This document shows, piece after piece, positions 43,484 through 50,870 of a stretch of 64,000 nucleotides of DNA. The notes beneath the pieces were generated by a model. It worked only from the letters and a program-made list of their open reading frames with translations. It had not been told where the DNA came from and did not search any database. Numbering within the stretch: the stretch's first letter is position 1; each line of letters starts with the position of its first letter. The stretch is from Alkalibacterium sp. (lineage in GTDB: Bacteria > Bacillota > Bacilli > Lactobacillales > Carnobacteriaceae_A). The stretch covers positions 1 through 64,000 of the forward strand of contig RECC01000044.1 of the NCBI GenBank assembly GCA_007692455.1, written 5' to 3'. The position numbers and the translations under genes were made by a program.

Positions 43484-43915
43484 ATGAAAACTGCCGAGTT
43501 GGATTTTATCGTTCCGAATTCTCTAGAAGCTGTCACTCTTTATCAGTCAGTGTTTGAAGTGACCAATGTCGAAGCGACACAATATGAAAAAGGACTTAAT
43601 GAGGTCCGTTTCAGTCTGCATGGAATGAAGATGCACATCCTCGATGAAAACCCTGATTACGAGATGTATGCACCGAAAAAAGATCAGCTTTTTCCAATCT
43701 GGGTGAATGTGACTGTATCCGATATAAATGAAACACTGAAGAGAGCAGACACCAGCGGCTTTTCACTACTACAGCCATTAACTGACATTCCGGAATTTGG
43801 TGTGAAGAATGCGGTTATAAAAGATCCGTATGGATATCAGTGGATGCTCCATGAAGTCTATGAAACTAAGACTACGGAAGAATTGAATAAAGCGATGGAC
43901 GAAAAGTTCAATTAG
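43484..43915 (+). CDS. VOC family protein (PhnB/glyoxalase-like)
   Basis: A 143-residue single-domain vicinal-oxygen-chelate protein. LDFIVPNSLEAVTLYQSVFEV at the N-terminus and IKDPYGYQWMLHEVYET near residue 125 are the paired beta-alpha-beta-beta-beta modules of the PhnB-like group. Such proteins often bind metal or act in resistance or detoxification, but the substrate here is unknown. Ribosome binding site AAAGGAGAG overlaps the end of the preceding gene. Confidence 0.82.
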   Translation: MKTAELDFIVPNSLEAVTLYQSVFEVTNVEATQYEKGLNEVRFSLHGMKMHILDENPDYEMYAPKKDQLFPIWVNVTVSDINETLKRADTSGFSLLQPLTDIPEFGVKNAVIKDPYGYQWMLHEVYETKTTEELNKAMDEKFN

Positions 43916-43946
43916 ACTGATACGTCCTTTAGTTTACACAGGTATT

Positions 43947-43989
43947 AATAAAACGGTTATCCCCATCTTGTGGGGATAACCGTTTTATT
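43947..43989. terminator. Bidirectional terminator, VOC gene / CBS gene
   Basis: Perfect 19-bp stem AATAAAACGG...CCCCA with its complement, 5-base loop. Confidence 0.95.
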
Positions 43990-44014
43990 TAATAGTGTGC
44001 TTTCTTTTGTGCTG

Positions 44015-44734
44015 TTATTTATTGGCCACCACTTTTGGAATATCCCAAGGTGTAATAATGCCAATCAAGTCGTCTCGTCCGTCAACTTCTCCAGTTTCAG
44101 TTATCAGCAGCGTATAGGCAATATGGCCTTCTTTCATTTTTTTCAAAAAGAGTTCTTCGATATCAAAAATTGATTTGTCGGAAGGGATGACAGCATAAAA
44201 GTCCTGATCTGATTCCACTTCCAGTATGTCTCTGACGGTTGCTGCGCTGATAGATAGACTTTCCGAGCTCATTGCTTTAGCGAAAAATTTTGTTACCCCA
44301 ATCGAAGAAAGCATCCCAACCAGTTCATTGCCGTCAAATACCGGAAACTGTGTATAGCGGACCCGATTGACAATCGCCAGTACTTTTTCCAGAGGATCGG
44401 TGACATCAAATGTGCGGACCCGTTTTAAAAACAGATCCCTCACTTTTTTATTGTATTTAATTTTTTCAGTTACTGATTCCACTTCTCGTATCAAGGCATC
44501 GCTTGGATAGGCAGCGACTTCACCGCCCTCCATCGTATGATGAGCCAGAATATTTCTTAGCTCCCGGTAGAAATCTATTTGAGTAAGGTAGGTTTCAATC
44601 ACTTTATCTTTTTCCTTGCGGGCAACTCCCAGCAATTCTCCGAAGTGAGTATCCGGAGCTCGCCCGACTTTTTCAGCAATAACTTTCTGCAGTTCATTGA
44701 ATGCATGCATGAAACGCCTGTAATTATTACGCAT
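44015..44734 (-). CDS. CBS-domain protein with helical N-terminal domain
   Basis: A 239-residue cytoplasmic protein. The first 100 residues are helical with FYRELRNILAHHT near residues 56-68, which resembles the R-N-x-x-x-H type motif seen in HEPN-like helical domains. The rest (about 105-239) holds two CBS motifs (RVRYTQFPVFDGNELVGMLS and GHIAYTLLITETGEVDGRDDLIGIITPWDI), which typically bind adenosyl nucleotides and sense energy state. The combination could make a nucleotide-controlled effector or a plain sensor. Neighbour genes give no clue. HEPN assignment is tentative. Confidence 0.75.
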   Translation of the reverse strand: MRNNYRRFMHAFNELQKVIAEKVGRAPDTHFGELLGVARKEKDKVIETYLTQIDFYRELRNILAHHTMEGGEVAAYPSDALIREVESVTEKIKYNKKVRDLFLKRVRTFDVTDPLEKVLAIVNRVRYTQFPVFDGNELVGMLSSIGVTKFFAKAMSSESLSISAATVRDILEVESDQDFYAVIPSDKSIFDIEELFLKKMKEGHIAYTLLITETGEVDGRDDLIGIITPWDIPKVVANK

Positions 44735-44788
44735 AAGAACCTCCCGGCTGACTTAATTTTTTGGTATATCGATACAGTCAGTATAAAG

Positions 44789-44817
44789 CAAAACCGCCAG
44801 AAACTGCTGACGGTTTG
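44789..44817 (-). terminator. Terminator of thioesterase gene
   Basis: AAACCGTCAG pairs with CTGGCGGTTT on the minus strand, followed by TG and T-rich sequence. Confidence 0.7.
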
Positions 44818-44864
44818 CTCTCTATTATTCCATTTTTTTGAATGCAACTGATCATATTATCAGC

Positions 44865-45230
44865 TTAGTTTAATCGGTTCATGAATTTTTCTTCGTTCAC
44901 CACAGCACGCTTATGAGTTGCTTTACCAATTAACTGATTGTCTACGAATGCCTCGATTTTATAGGTATAAATTCCTTTATTTTGATCTGTTTGCTCAGCC
45001 TTTACAGCTACTTTTTTTTTAAGAGCGGTCGGAGCCAGATGGTTGACATTGATTTCCATACCAACTGAAGTTTCACCTTCCTCCAACTCTTTCTGCATCA
45101 GCGTCATTGCTGTGTTTTCCATATAGGCAATCATATGTGGGGTCGATAAGACGGGTAGTCCACCAGACCCCACCGCCTGAGCTGTTTCAGATTCTTTTAC
45201 GGTAAACTCTTTTTCCAGTTTTTTACTCAT
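44865..45230 (-). CDS. Hotdog-fold thioesterase, FlK-like
   Basis: A 121-residue acyl-CoA thioesterase-like protein of the fluoroacetyl-CoA thioesterase (FlK) group. LSTPHMIAYMENTAMTLMQKELEEGETSVGMEINVNHLAPTALG-type sequence carries the Thr, Glu and His positions of the family's active site (T in STP, E in MEN, H in VNH). ATG 45230 is preferred over ATG 45239, which is within the ribosome binding site AAGGATGAGG. Substrate probably a short acyl-CoA. Single gene. Confidence 0.83.
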   Translation of the reverse strand: MSKKLEKEFTVKESETAQAVGSGGLPVLSTPHMIAYMENTAMTLMQKELEEGETSVGMEINVNHLAPTALKKKVAVKAEQTDQNKGIYTYKIEAFVDNQLIGKATHKRAVVNEEKFMNRLN

Positions 45231-45250
45231 GTGCCTCATCCTTCTCTTTC

Positions 45251-45283
45251 AAAAGGACCCCAGGACTTTTTCCTGGAGTCCTT
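45251..45283 (-). terminator. Terminator of hypothetical gene
   Basis: AAGGACTCCAGGA pairs with TCCTGGGGTCCTT, with TT on the minus strand. Confidence 0.85.
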
Positions 45284-45289
45284 CATTTT

Positions 45290-45736
45290 TTATTTTTCCT
45301 TTAGTTTTCTGATCGGCCGACCTTCGTTGTCATATACATAGTTGCGCAATTTTGTACTGTCTGCCATTGCCTGCGAGAGTCTGTCGCGGTAAGGTTCAGC
45401 CAATTCTTCGAACAGATAGGCTTCTTCGTGCAGGTTGTGTTTAGAACGCAGTGCTTCAACTTCTCCTGGCTTTCGTAACGTGTATTTTCGCGTAGGTAAG
45501 GCTCCCTCTATCGTCCGTTTTTCGATTCGGTAAAAGTGATTGTCGTCTTGATAGATAATTTCCAGAGCGCCTGAGTTCGTCCGATTGAATTCTGCATTCG
45601 GATATTCTTCATTGTGAAGTTCCCACCAGGCTTTAATCCCTTTAATCGCTTCTTCTTCATTTTCGTAACTGCCGTGTTCCTTCTTCACGTTACTCAATCG
45701 ATTCTGCCAATAATTGGTATACACTGTCTGTTCCAT
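45290..45736 (-). CDS. Conserved-looking hypothetical protein
   Basis: A 148-residue soluble acidic/basic mixed protein with no signal peptide, membrane helix or motif I recognise. It has Trp/Tyr-rich blocks (NYWQNRLSNVKKEHG, IKAWWELHNEEYPNAEFNRTNSG, FYRIEKRTIEGALPTRKYTLRKPGE) typical of a compact domain. Ribosome binding site AAAGGAGTG. Own terminator. Real gene by coding signals, function unknown. Confidence 0.68.
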   Translation of the reverse strand: MEQTVYTNYWQNRLSNVKKEHGSYENEEEAIKGIKAWWELHNEEYPNAEFNRTNSGALEIIYQDDNHFYRIEKRTIEGALPTRKYTLRKPGEVEALRSKHNLHEEAYLFEELAEPYRDRLSQAMADSTKLRNYVYDNEGRPIRKLKEK

Positions 45737-45845
45737 TCACTTCACTCCTTTGATTAGGTTACTACTAGTGTATAGCATTTAAACCATAATTCAAATGAAA
45801 TCGAATACAGATTGATGCTTTGTTAGAAAGCTGTAAACTGGCTGC

Positions 45846-46106
45846 TTACTTTTTTATAACCTTTAAAACTTTCCTGACCAGCAATGCGAGCAATAGTGTA
45901 GAAAAAACGGTAAAACCGGCATTCAGTAAAAAATCACCTAATTCATAATTCACTGCCAGTTCACGCTGTATTTCAGATAGATTGGACTCAGACAAGTGGC
46001 TCATATTTTCTGCAGGAGTAAACCCTACCCATAATAAATAACCTGATACCATCGCTATAATACTCAGTGATAACCCAATCAGTAGCCATTTATCTATTTT
46101 TGTCAT
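45846..46106 (-). CDS. Small two-helix membrane protein
   Basis: An 86-residue protein with two hydrophobic segments (about 8-27 and 60-80) flanking an acidic, Ser/Glu-rich loop (NMSHLSESNLSEIQREL), and a Lys/Arg-rich C-terminus (VRKVLKVIKK). ATG 46106 lies after AGGAGAGAG; the frame extends five codons upstream. No family recognised. By the positive-inside rule, both termini are probably cytoplasmic. Confidence 0.68.
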   Translation of the reverse strand: MTKIDKWLLIGLSLSIIAMVSGYLLWVGFTPAENMSHLSESNLSEIQRELAVNYELGDFLLNAGFTVFSTLLLALLVRKVLKVIKK

Positions 46107-46164
46107 ACTCTCTCTCCTCATAGGGCCTATTCATCCAGCCGGTCCATTTTTAAGGTTAAGCATA

Positions 46165-46209
46165 CAAAAAAACTGAAAGAACCTCAAGATGAATTGAAGT
46201 TCTTTCAGT
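46165..46209 (-). terminator. Terminator of NAD(P)H-FMN reductase gene
   Basis: ACTGAAAGAAC...TTGA pairs with TCAA...GTTCTTTCAGT, with seven T on the minus strand. Confidence 0.88.
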
Positions 46210-46236
46210 CTACTTTATTTTCATTTTACTACTGTA

Positions 46237-46800
46237 CTAAGCTCTAATGCTTTTCAAGCCCTTACTCCAGGATACAACTGTATCGAGTACAGCTTGAACA
46301 GTGGCATTGTGCACTTCTGCAGGTCGGAAAGTAGACATTTCTTCGAAGTCCGTAAATAGACTGAATGCGCCAAATGGTCCAACTGTTGCGACATTAGCAT
46401 TAGAGAGAATTGTACGCAGGTTAAGTGTTGCAGCTACTCCTAGTGTTGATCCATAACCGACGATTCCAGCCGCTTTGTTCCCCCACTCAGGTCCCAAGTA
46501 GTCAATTGCATTTTTCAAAGATGGTGAGACTGCCTTGTTATACTCAGGCGTCACAAAGACAAAGCCATCAAGAGAATCAACTTTCTGTGACCACTTATTG
46601 TTTGCTTCTTTATCGTACTGCTTGTTAGCCATTGCAGGCGGCATAGCTTCATTGAACAGCGGCAAGTCATAGTCTTTAATGTCGACTATTTCAAAGTTTG
46701 CCCCTTCAACTTCCTTTGATTTTTCCAAAATATACTCCGCTACTTGCCCGTTTACACGTGAATCACGAGTGCTTCCTGTTACAATACCTATCTTAACCAT
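46237..46800 (-). CDS. NADPH-dependent FMN reductase family protein
   Basis: Flavodoxin-fold oxidoreductase of 187 residues. The phosphate-binding loop for FMN is GSTRDSRVN near residue 9, followed by VFVTPEYNKAVSPSLKNAIDYL and GIVGYGSTLGVAATLNLRTIL. Relatives reduce quinones, azo dyes, chromate or iron. It is divergent from a TetR regulator with a shared control region, so it is likely induced by a ligand or electrophile that the regulator senses. Ribosome binding site AGGAGG. Confidence 0.9.
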   Translation of the reverse strand: MVKIGIVTGSTRDSRVNGQVAEYILEKSKEVEGANFEIVDIKDYDLPLFNEAMPPAMANKQYDKEANNKWSQKVDSLDGFVFVTPEYNKAVSPSLKNAIDYLGPEWGNKAAGIVGYGSTLGVAATLNLRTILSNANVATVGPFGAFSLFTDFEEMSTFRPAEVHNATVQAVLDTVVSWSKGLKSIRA

Positions 46801-46878
46801 AATTCATTTCCTCCTATAACTGTTTGTGTATATTGCTAACTTTTTGTAAGTCAGCTACATTACTCAGTATAAGGTATC

Positions 46879-46907
46879 TTGACTTCGAGATAAACCAACA
46901 GTATAGT
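46879..46907 (+). promoter_or_regulatory. Promoter of TetR-family gene
   Basis: TTGACT-N17-TATAGT, with predicted start near 46914. Confidence 0.82.
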
Positions 46908-46916
46908 AGAAGTGTT

Positions 46917-46940
46917 GTTTAGTTGACAGTCTAACTGAAC
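46917..46940 (+). promoter_or_regulatory. Candidate TetR-family operator
   Basis: GTTTAGTT-N8-AACTGAAC is an inverted repeat with seven of eight bases matching per half-site, directly downstream of the predicted tetR start. Binding here would give autorepression and could also block the divergent reductase gene. Confidence 0.55.
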
Positions 46941-46976
46941 TGTTGTTTAAAGAGTTAATCAGAAAGGGTGCTTGAT

Positions 46977-47543
46977 ATGAAAGAGCTAAAACAAGATCCT
47001 CGCTTAGTTCGAACGCGACAGTCCATCATCGAAGCGTTCATTCAATTGTCGTATAATAAAGAATTTTCACAAATAACCGTTAAAGATATTACCGAGACTG
47101 CTCAGATCAACCGGGCAACATTTTATAATCACTTCCTAGATAAATACGATTTACTTGAAAAAGTGGTCAGCGAAAAACTGTCCCTAAATTTAGGTTGCAG
47201 CAGCCATCCTAAGCCACTTTCACTCGAAGATACGATAAAAGAGGTTTTTTTGGCTCTCATCCGTTTTGTAGAAAATATCCCTGCTGTCGTCCGTTCGCAG
47301 GAGGAACATCATACGATTGAGTCCATTATCCATATCGAACTCACCTCCTTATTTCACAAGCAATTAGTAAGAGAGTGTCCGGACTGTGATCCTGCACATA
47401 CTCAGCGTCTATCGAGACTGTTGACTCATTCTATTACAGGCATGAGCAGGGACTACCATAATCATTTTACAGACACCTCACCACTAGACTATGTTAATTC
47501 TCTACTGCCATACTTATGCTCCGGCATTAAGGAAAGCAGCTGA
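46977..47543 (+). CDS. TetR/AcrR family transcriptional regulator
   Basis: A 188-residue repressor. The N-terminal HTH is TRQSIIEAFIQLSYNKEFSQITVKDITETAQINRATFYNHFLDKYDLL (about 14-62), classical TetR. The C-terminal ligand domain has a CPDCD cysteine pair and His-rich stretches (EEHHTIESIIHIE), possibly sensing a metal or electrophile. ATG 46977 follows GAAAGGGTG. Divergent from the FMN reductase gene, the probable target, with a palindrome between promoter and gene. Confidence 0.9.
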   Translation: MKELKQDPRLVRTRQSIIEAFIQLSYNKEFSQITVKDITETAQINRATFYNHFLDKYDLLEKVVSEKLSLNLGCSSHPKPLSLEDTIKEVFLALIRFVENIPAVVRSQEEHHTIESIIHIELTSLFHKQLVRECPDCDPAHTQRLSRLLTHSITGMSRDYHNHFTDTSPLDYVNSLLPYLCSGIKESS

Positions 47544-47569
47544 GTATTTCCCTCTTTATCTATTAGGGC

Positions 47570-47760
47570 GCAGAATTAGTCGCTAAACTTAACTGGTTGC
47601 TTAGAATAATGCAGTTCAGTTTTCTGAACTGCATCCGTTGCTGGTTTTTAAACGATGGCATGCAGTTTACCTCTTGAAAATTTGCTAAACTGCACTCACG
47701 CGCTAATTCATCCGAGGCCAGAGGGATAAACTAGTCTACTATGGCAATACGGTTTACTTT
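47570..47760. repeat. Degenerate repeat array D, periods 41 and 51
   Basis: GCAG-headed units begin at 47570, 47611 and 47662 (spacings 41 and 51). The second holds a perfect 11-bp hairpin ATGCAGTTCAG/CTGAACTGCAT and the third the inverted repeat TGCAGTTTA/TAAACTGCA; after about 47712 any further unit is not recognisable. The region is otherwise non-coding and lies between the converging TetR and pgeF genes. Confidence 0.65.
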
Positions 47761-47771
47761 ACTTACACATC

Positions 47772-47808
47772 AAAAAAAGAGTGTCTCCCGAAAGAGACAC
47801 TCTTTTTT
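47772..47808. terminator. Bidirectional terminator, TetR / pgeF
   Basis: AAAAAGAGTGTCTC pairs with GAGACACTCTTTTT around CCGAAA. Confidence 0.95.
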
Positions 47809-47816
47809 GGTACACT

Positions 47817-48539
47817 TTAGACCATCATCACAAACAGACCGTTCAGCTGATAATCCTTGCCTTCCTCGCGCGAAGAATGCAGGCGTGAATCGCTGAACGT
47901 GGACGTTCTGTCCACTTCTATATTTTCTGCCTTAATGCCCGACTGGATTAGACTAGTCAGATTTGCATCCGTCATGCTCAATCTGTATTTTTCACCATCT
48001 GGCTGGAAGAAAGTATCACGCTCTTTAAAGCCTCTAAAAGCCTCATACACTTCTGCTCCCACTTCGTAATTAGCCTGATCGATTGACGGACCGAGAAAGG
48101 CCACAAGATTTTCACGTTTCGATTTGAAGTCCATCTCCATGCGGGCTATGGCTTCTTCCGATATGCGCTGAACGGTCCCTCTCCAGCCTGAATGAACAGC
48201 GGCCAGTACTTTGTTAACCGGGTCATAAAGGACAATGGGTGTGCAGTCGGCATATTTAATTAACAGCCCCACCTTCCTTTGATCTGTCAAGAGACCATCA
48301 GTATCCTTAAATGTCCGGCCGAACACAAAAGCTTCCCCATTTTCACCGTCAGCATAGGCTACATTTGCGCTGTGTGTCTGCTGACCAGTATAAATTTCAT
48401 CCGGTTCAACCTCCAGCACGTCCATTATCTGCTCAATATCCTTTTTCACTTTATCTCCGGCAGTCTGGTAGCGGAAATTATAATCCGAACCGGCTATCAG
48501 ATGTTTAATACCGTATCTGTTTAATAGTTCTGAATGCAT
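47817..48539 (-). CDS. pgeF: Peptidoglycan editing factor / polyphenol oxidase-type protein (YfiH family)
   Basis: A 240-residue laccase-domain protein (Cu-oxidase_4). Family members either act on purine nucleosides or remove wrongly incorporated serine from UDP-MurNAc-peptides. The metal site is visible: YTGQQTHSANV (His), IKYADCTPIVLYDP (Cys) and VHSGWRGTVQ (His). Length is typical. Ribosome binding site AAAAAGGATG. Single gene. Confidence 0.92.
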   Translation of the reverse strand: MHSELLNRYGIKHLIAGSDYNFRYQTAGDKVKKDIEQIMDVLEVEPDEIYTGQQTHSANVAYADGENGEAFVFGRTFKDTDGLLTDQRKVGLLIKYADCTPIVLYDPVNKVLAAVHSGWRGTVQRISEEAIARMEMDFKSKRENLVAFLGPSIDQANYEVGAEVYEAFRGFKERDTFFQPDGEKYRLSMTDANLTSLIQSGIKAENIEVDRTSTFSDSRLHSSREEGKDYQLNGLFVMMV

Positions 48540-48602
48540 TACTGATTCATCCTTTTTAATTTTTTCTCAGTATACCACAGACCACTCAGTTTCAAAGACA
48601 CA

Positions 48603-48646
48603 CAAAAACACACCTGCTCTTGATTAGTCAGCCGAGCAGGCGTGTT
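48603..48646 (-). terminator. Terminator of leucine dehydrogenase gene
   Basis: AACACGCCTGCTC pairs with GAGCAGGTGTGTT, followed by TTTG on the minus strand. Confidence 0.9.
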
Positions 48647-48669
48647 CTCTTGTTAGCGTATAGTATTCA

Positions 48670-49773
48670 TTAGCGGTTGATAATAGATTTTGCATCCCGT
48701 GCAAAGATTCGACGTGTACCCCTTACTGCGGCGATACGTTCTTCTGCCAGTCTGTCTGCTGCCATATAGGTTGGAATGCCGTCTCTTTCAGCTATTTCAA
48801 ACACTTTTTCTATCTGGTCATATATTCTGTCAACGGACATGCGTGCACGTTTAGCGCTGTAGCCCCCATTGAATTCGTCTGCTACCTGAATCAGTCCGCC
48901 TGCATTCAGGATGTAATCCGGTGCATAAACCATACCGAGTTCATCAATCTTGTCCCCGTGACGTGGTTCAGCCAGTTGATTATTAGCCGCTCCAGCTATA
49001 ACTTTAATTCCCGCTGCTTTGATCTGATCAATTGTATCATCATTTACTGTTGCTCCCAGGGCACACGGTGCATAAATGTCTGCCTGTACAGAGAACATGT
49101 CATCTGCATCAACAATTTGACAGCCTGCTTCTTGAGCCCGTTTGCGTGGCCCTTCAAAAATGTCTGAGGCTATAACATGGGCTCCTTCAGCCATAACTTT
49201 TTCAGCCAAGAGGAATCCTACTTTTCCAACCCCTTCAATGAGGATGCGTCGGCCTTCAAGAGAGTCGGAACCGAATGCTTTTTTAGCGGCCGCTTTCATC
49301 CCTACATAGACACCGTGAGCAGTTGATGGAGAAGGGTTACCGGAGGTGCCGGGTTTCAAGCCGGTTCCAGCCACATAGTTTGTTTCCTGATAAATATGAT
49401 CCATGATAATTTCAGTAGTGCCGACATCTGCAGCTGTAATGTAACGGCCATTCAATCCTTCCACAAAGCGTCCGAAAGCTCTAAACATTGCTTCCTCACT
49501 GACTTTTTTCTCAGTATCTTTGATAATGACAGTCTTGGCTCCGCCCAGTGACAAGCCACTGGCCGCACTCTTGTATGTCATCCCTCTGGCCAGACGCATA
49601 GCATCCTCAATGGCATCCTCTTCGTTCTCATATGTCCAGTACCGTGTACCTCCAAGACCAGGGCCCAGAGTTGTATCGTGAATACAGGTGATGGCTTTTA
49701 ATCCAGTCTCCTTGTCATTCATTAAGATAAGCTGCTCGTAATTGTGATCTCCTAAAGCTTTAAATAAATCCAT
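48670..49773 (-). CDS. Leucine (branched-chain amino acid) dehydrogenase
   Basis: NAD-dependent oxidative deaminase of the Leu/Phe/Val dehydrogenase family, 367 residues. It converts Leu, Ile or Val to branched keto acids. Catalytic and substrate blocks: [30 protein letters not shown] (with the catalytic Lys) and the Rossmann motif [15 protein letters not shown] near residue 180. The keto acids are the substrates of the bkd operon 1.1 kb further along. Ribosome binding site AAAGGG. Divergent from a LysR gene. Confidence 0.93.
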   Translation of the reverse strand: MDLFKALGDHNYEQLILMNDKETGLKAITCIHDTTLGPGLGGTRYWTYENEEDAIEDAMRLARGMTYKSAASGLSLGGAKTVIIKDTEKKVSEEAMFRAFGRFVEGLNGRYITAADVGTTEIIMDHIYQETNYVAGTGLKPGTSGNPSPSTAHGVYVGMKAAAKKAFGSDSLEGRRILIEGVGKVGFLLAEKVMAEGAHVIASDIFEGPRKRAQEAGCQIVDADDMFSVQADIYAPCALGATVNDDTIDQIKAAGIKVIAGAANNQLAEPRHGDKIDELGMVYAPDYILNAGGLIQVADEFNGGYSAKRARMSVDRIYDQIEKVFEIAERDGIPTYMAADRLAEERIAAVRGTRRIFARDAKSIINR

Positions 49774-49880
49774 TCCATTAACGCCCTTTCCGTTTTAATT
49801 TTTTTTAGTTAAATAAGTACAATAAGTCATTTTCTGATTAATTGATGAGAAGAGGGTAATAAGTCTAAAATAGTTACTGC

Positions 49881-49904
49881 AGGAAGTGTTTCCTCGTGTA
49901 TAAT
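49881..49904 (+). promoter_or_regulatory. lysR -10 box with adjacent palindrome
   Basis: TATAAT at 49899-49904 is preceded by the palindrome AGGAA-N4-TTCCT (49881-49894), between the divergent leucine dehydrogenase and LysR genes. Possible LysR autoregulatory site. Confidence 0.45.
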
Positions 49905-49939
49905 TAAAGAATTAGCACATAAAACTAAGGATGGTGTAA

Positions 49940-50827
49940 ATGGATATTAAACAACTGAAATACTTCATTGAAATCGCTAACACTAAAAATCTTTCTCAAG
50001 CAGCCCGTAATCTTTTTGTTACGCAGCCGACCTTATCATTCACCATCAAAAAACTGGAGTCTGAACTCAATACTAAACTGTTTCATCCTCATGAAAAATC
50101 CTTTGCTCTGACTCGCTCGGGCAAACTCTTATATAAAAAAGGAATGCATATTGTAGAAGAATTCGATGATATGGTTCATAAAATCCAACATATGAAATCG
50201 GATACAAAAGAGACTATCCGACTAGGACTAACCATTTTGTTTGCCGTACAGTACATGCAGCAAATTTCCAACTTTATCGCTACGCATCAAAATGTAGATT
50301 TAATCATTACTCAAAACGGGTCCCGTAAAATTCAGCAGATGCTGGCCAATAATGAACTGGATATCGGACTGGTATCCTTTCCGAATACTCAGTCCAATTC
50401 CATTTCCATCGAGGCACTTAATACCTCGACTAAAGGCTACAACGTTCATGTGGTGATACCCGAAAGCAACCCGCTGTCTCAGAAAGCCGAATTGAAATTT
50501 GAAGATTTAAAAGACCAGCGTTTCTCCACCTTAAATGAAAACTTCATGGTCGGCCAAATGCTCCTTGACCGAAGCAGACATCTTGGCTTCGAACCCAATA
50601 TCGTCATGTATCACGATGATCTGCAAGTGCTCTTATACAGTCTGCAGACTCTCGACTCCATCTGTCTTCTCCCTATTGAATACAAGTCGATTGGTGAATT
50701 AAATGGACTTAAATGGGTTCCTCTTAAAGACAAAAACGATTATTTCTCTATCGGCGTTGCTTTAAAGAAAGGGAAAGCACCCACAAAAGCCATTAACGAA
50801 CTAATAGATGAAATCAAGAAAAACTGA
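49940..50827 (+). CDS. LysR family transcriptional regulator
   Basis: A 295-residue regulator. The N-terminal HTH MDIKQLKYFIEIANTKNLSQAARNLFVTQPTLSFTIKKLE (1-40) is classical; the periplasmic-binding-like effector domain follows (about 90-295). Its gene lies between the leucine dehydrogenase gene (divergent) and the bkd operon (convergent), so branched-chain keto-acid catabolism is the obvious candidate target, with an unknown effector. Ribosome binding site TAAGGATG. Confidence 0.9.
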   Translation: MDIKQLKYFIEIANTKNLSQAARNLFVTQPTLSFTIKKLESELNTKLFHPHEKSFALTRSGKLLYKKGMHIVEEFDDMVHKIQHMKSDTKETIRLGLTILFAVQYMQQISNFIATHQNVDLIITQNGSRKIQQMLANNELDIGLVSFPNTQSNSISIEALNTSTKGYNVHVVIPESNPLSQKAELKFEDLKDQRFSTLNENFMVGQMLLDRSRHLGFEPNIVMYHDDLQVLLYSLQTLDSICLLPIEYKSIGELNGLKWVPLKDKNDYFSIGVALKKGKAPTKAINELIDEIKKN

Positions 50828-50838
50828 TTACTTTTTTC

Positions 50839-50870
50839 AGCTTTACTCTTAATCAGGGTAAAGCTTTTTT
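50839..50870 (+). terminator. Terminator of lysR
   Basis: AGCTTTAC pairs with GTAAAGCT and six T follow on the plus strand; its end overlaps the end of the bkd E2 gene, coming from the other side. Confidence 0.85.
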
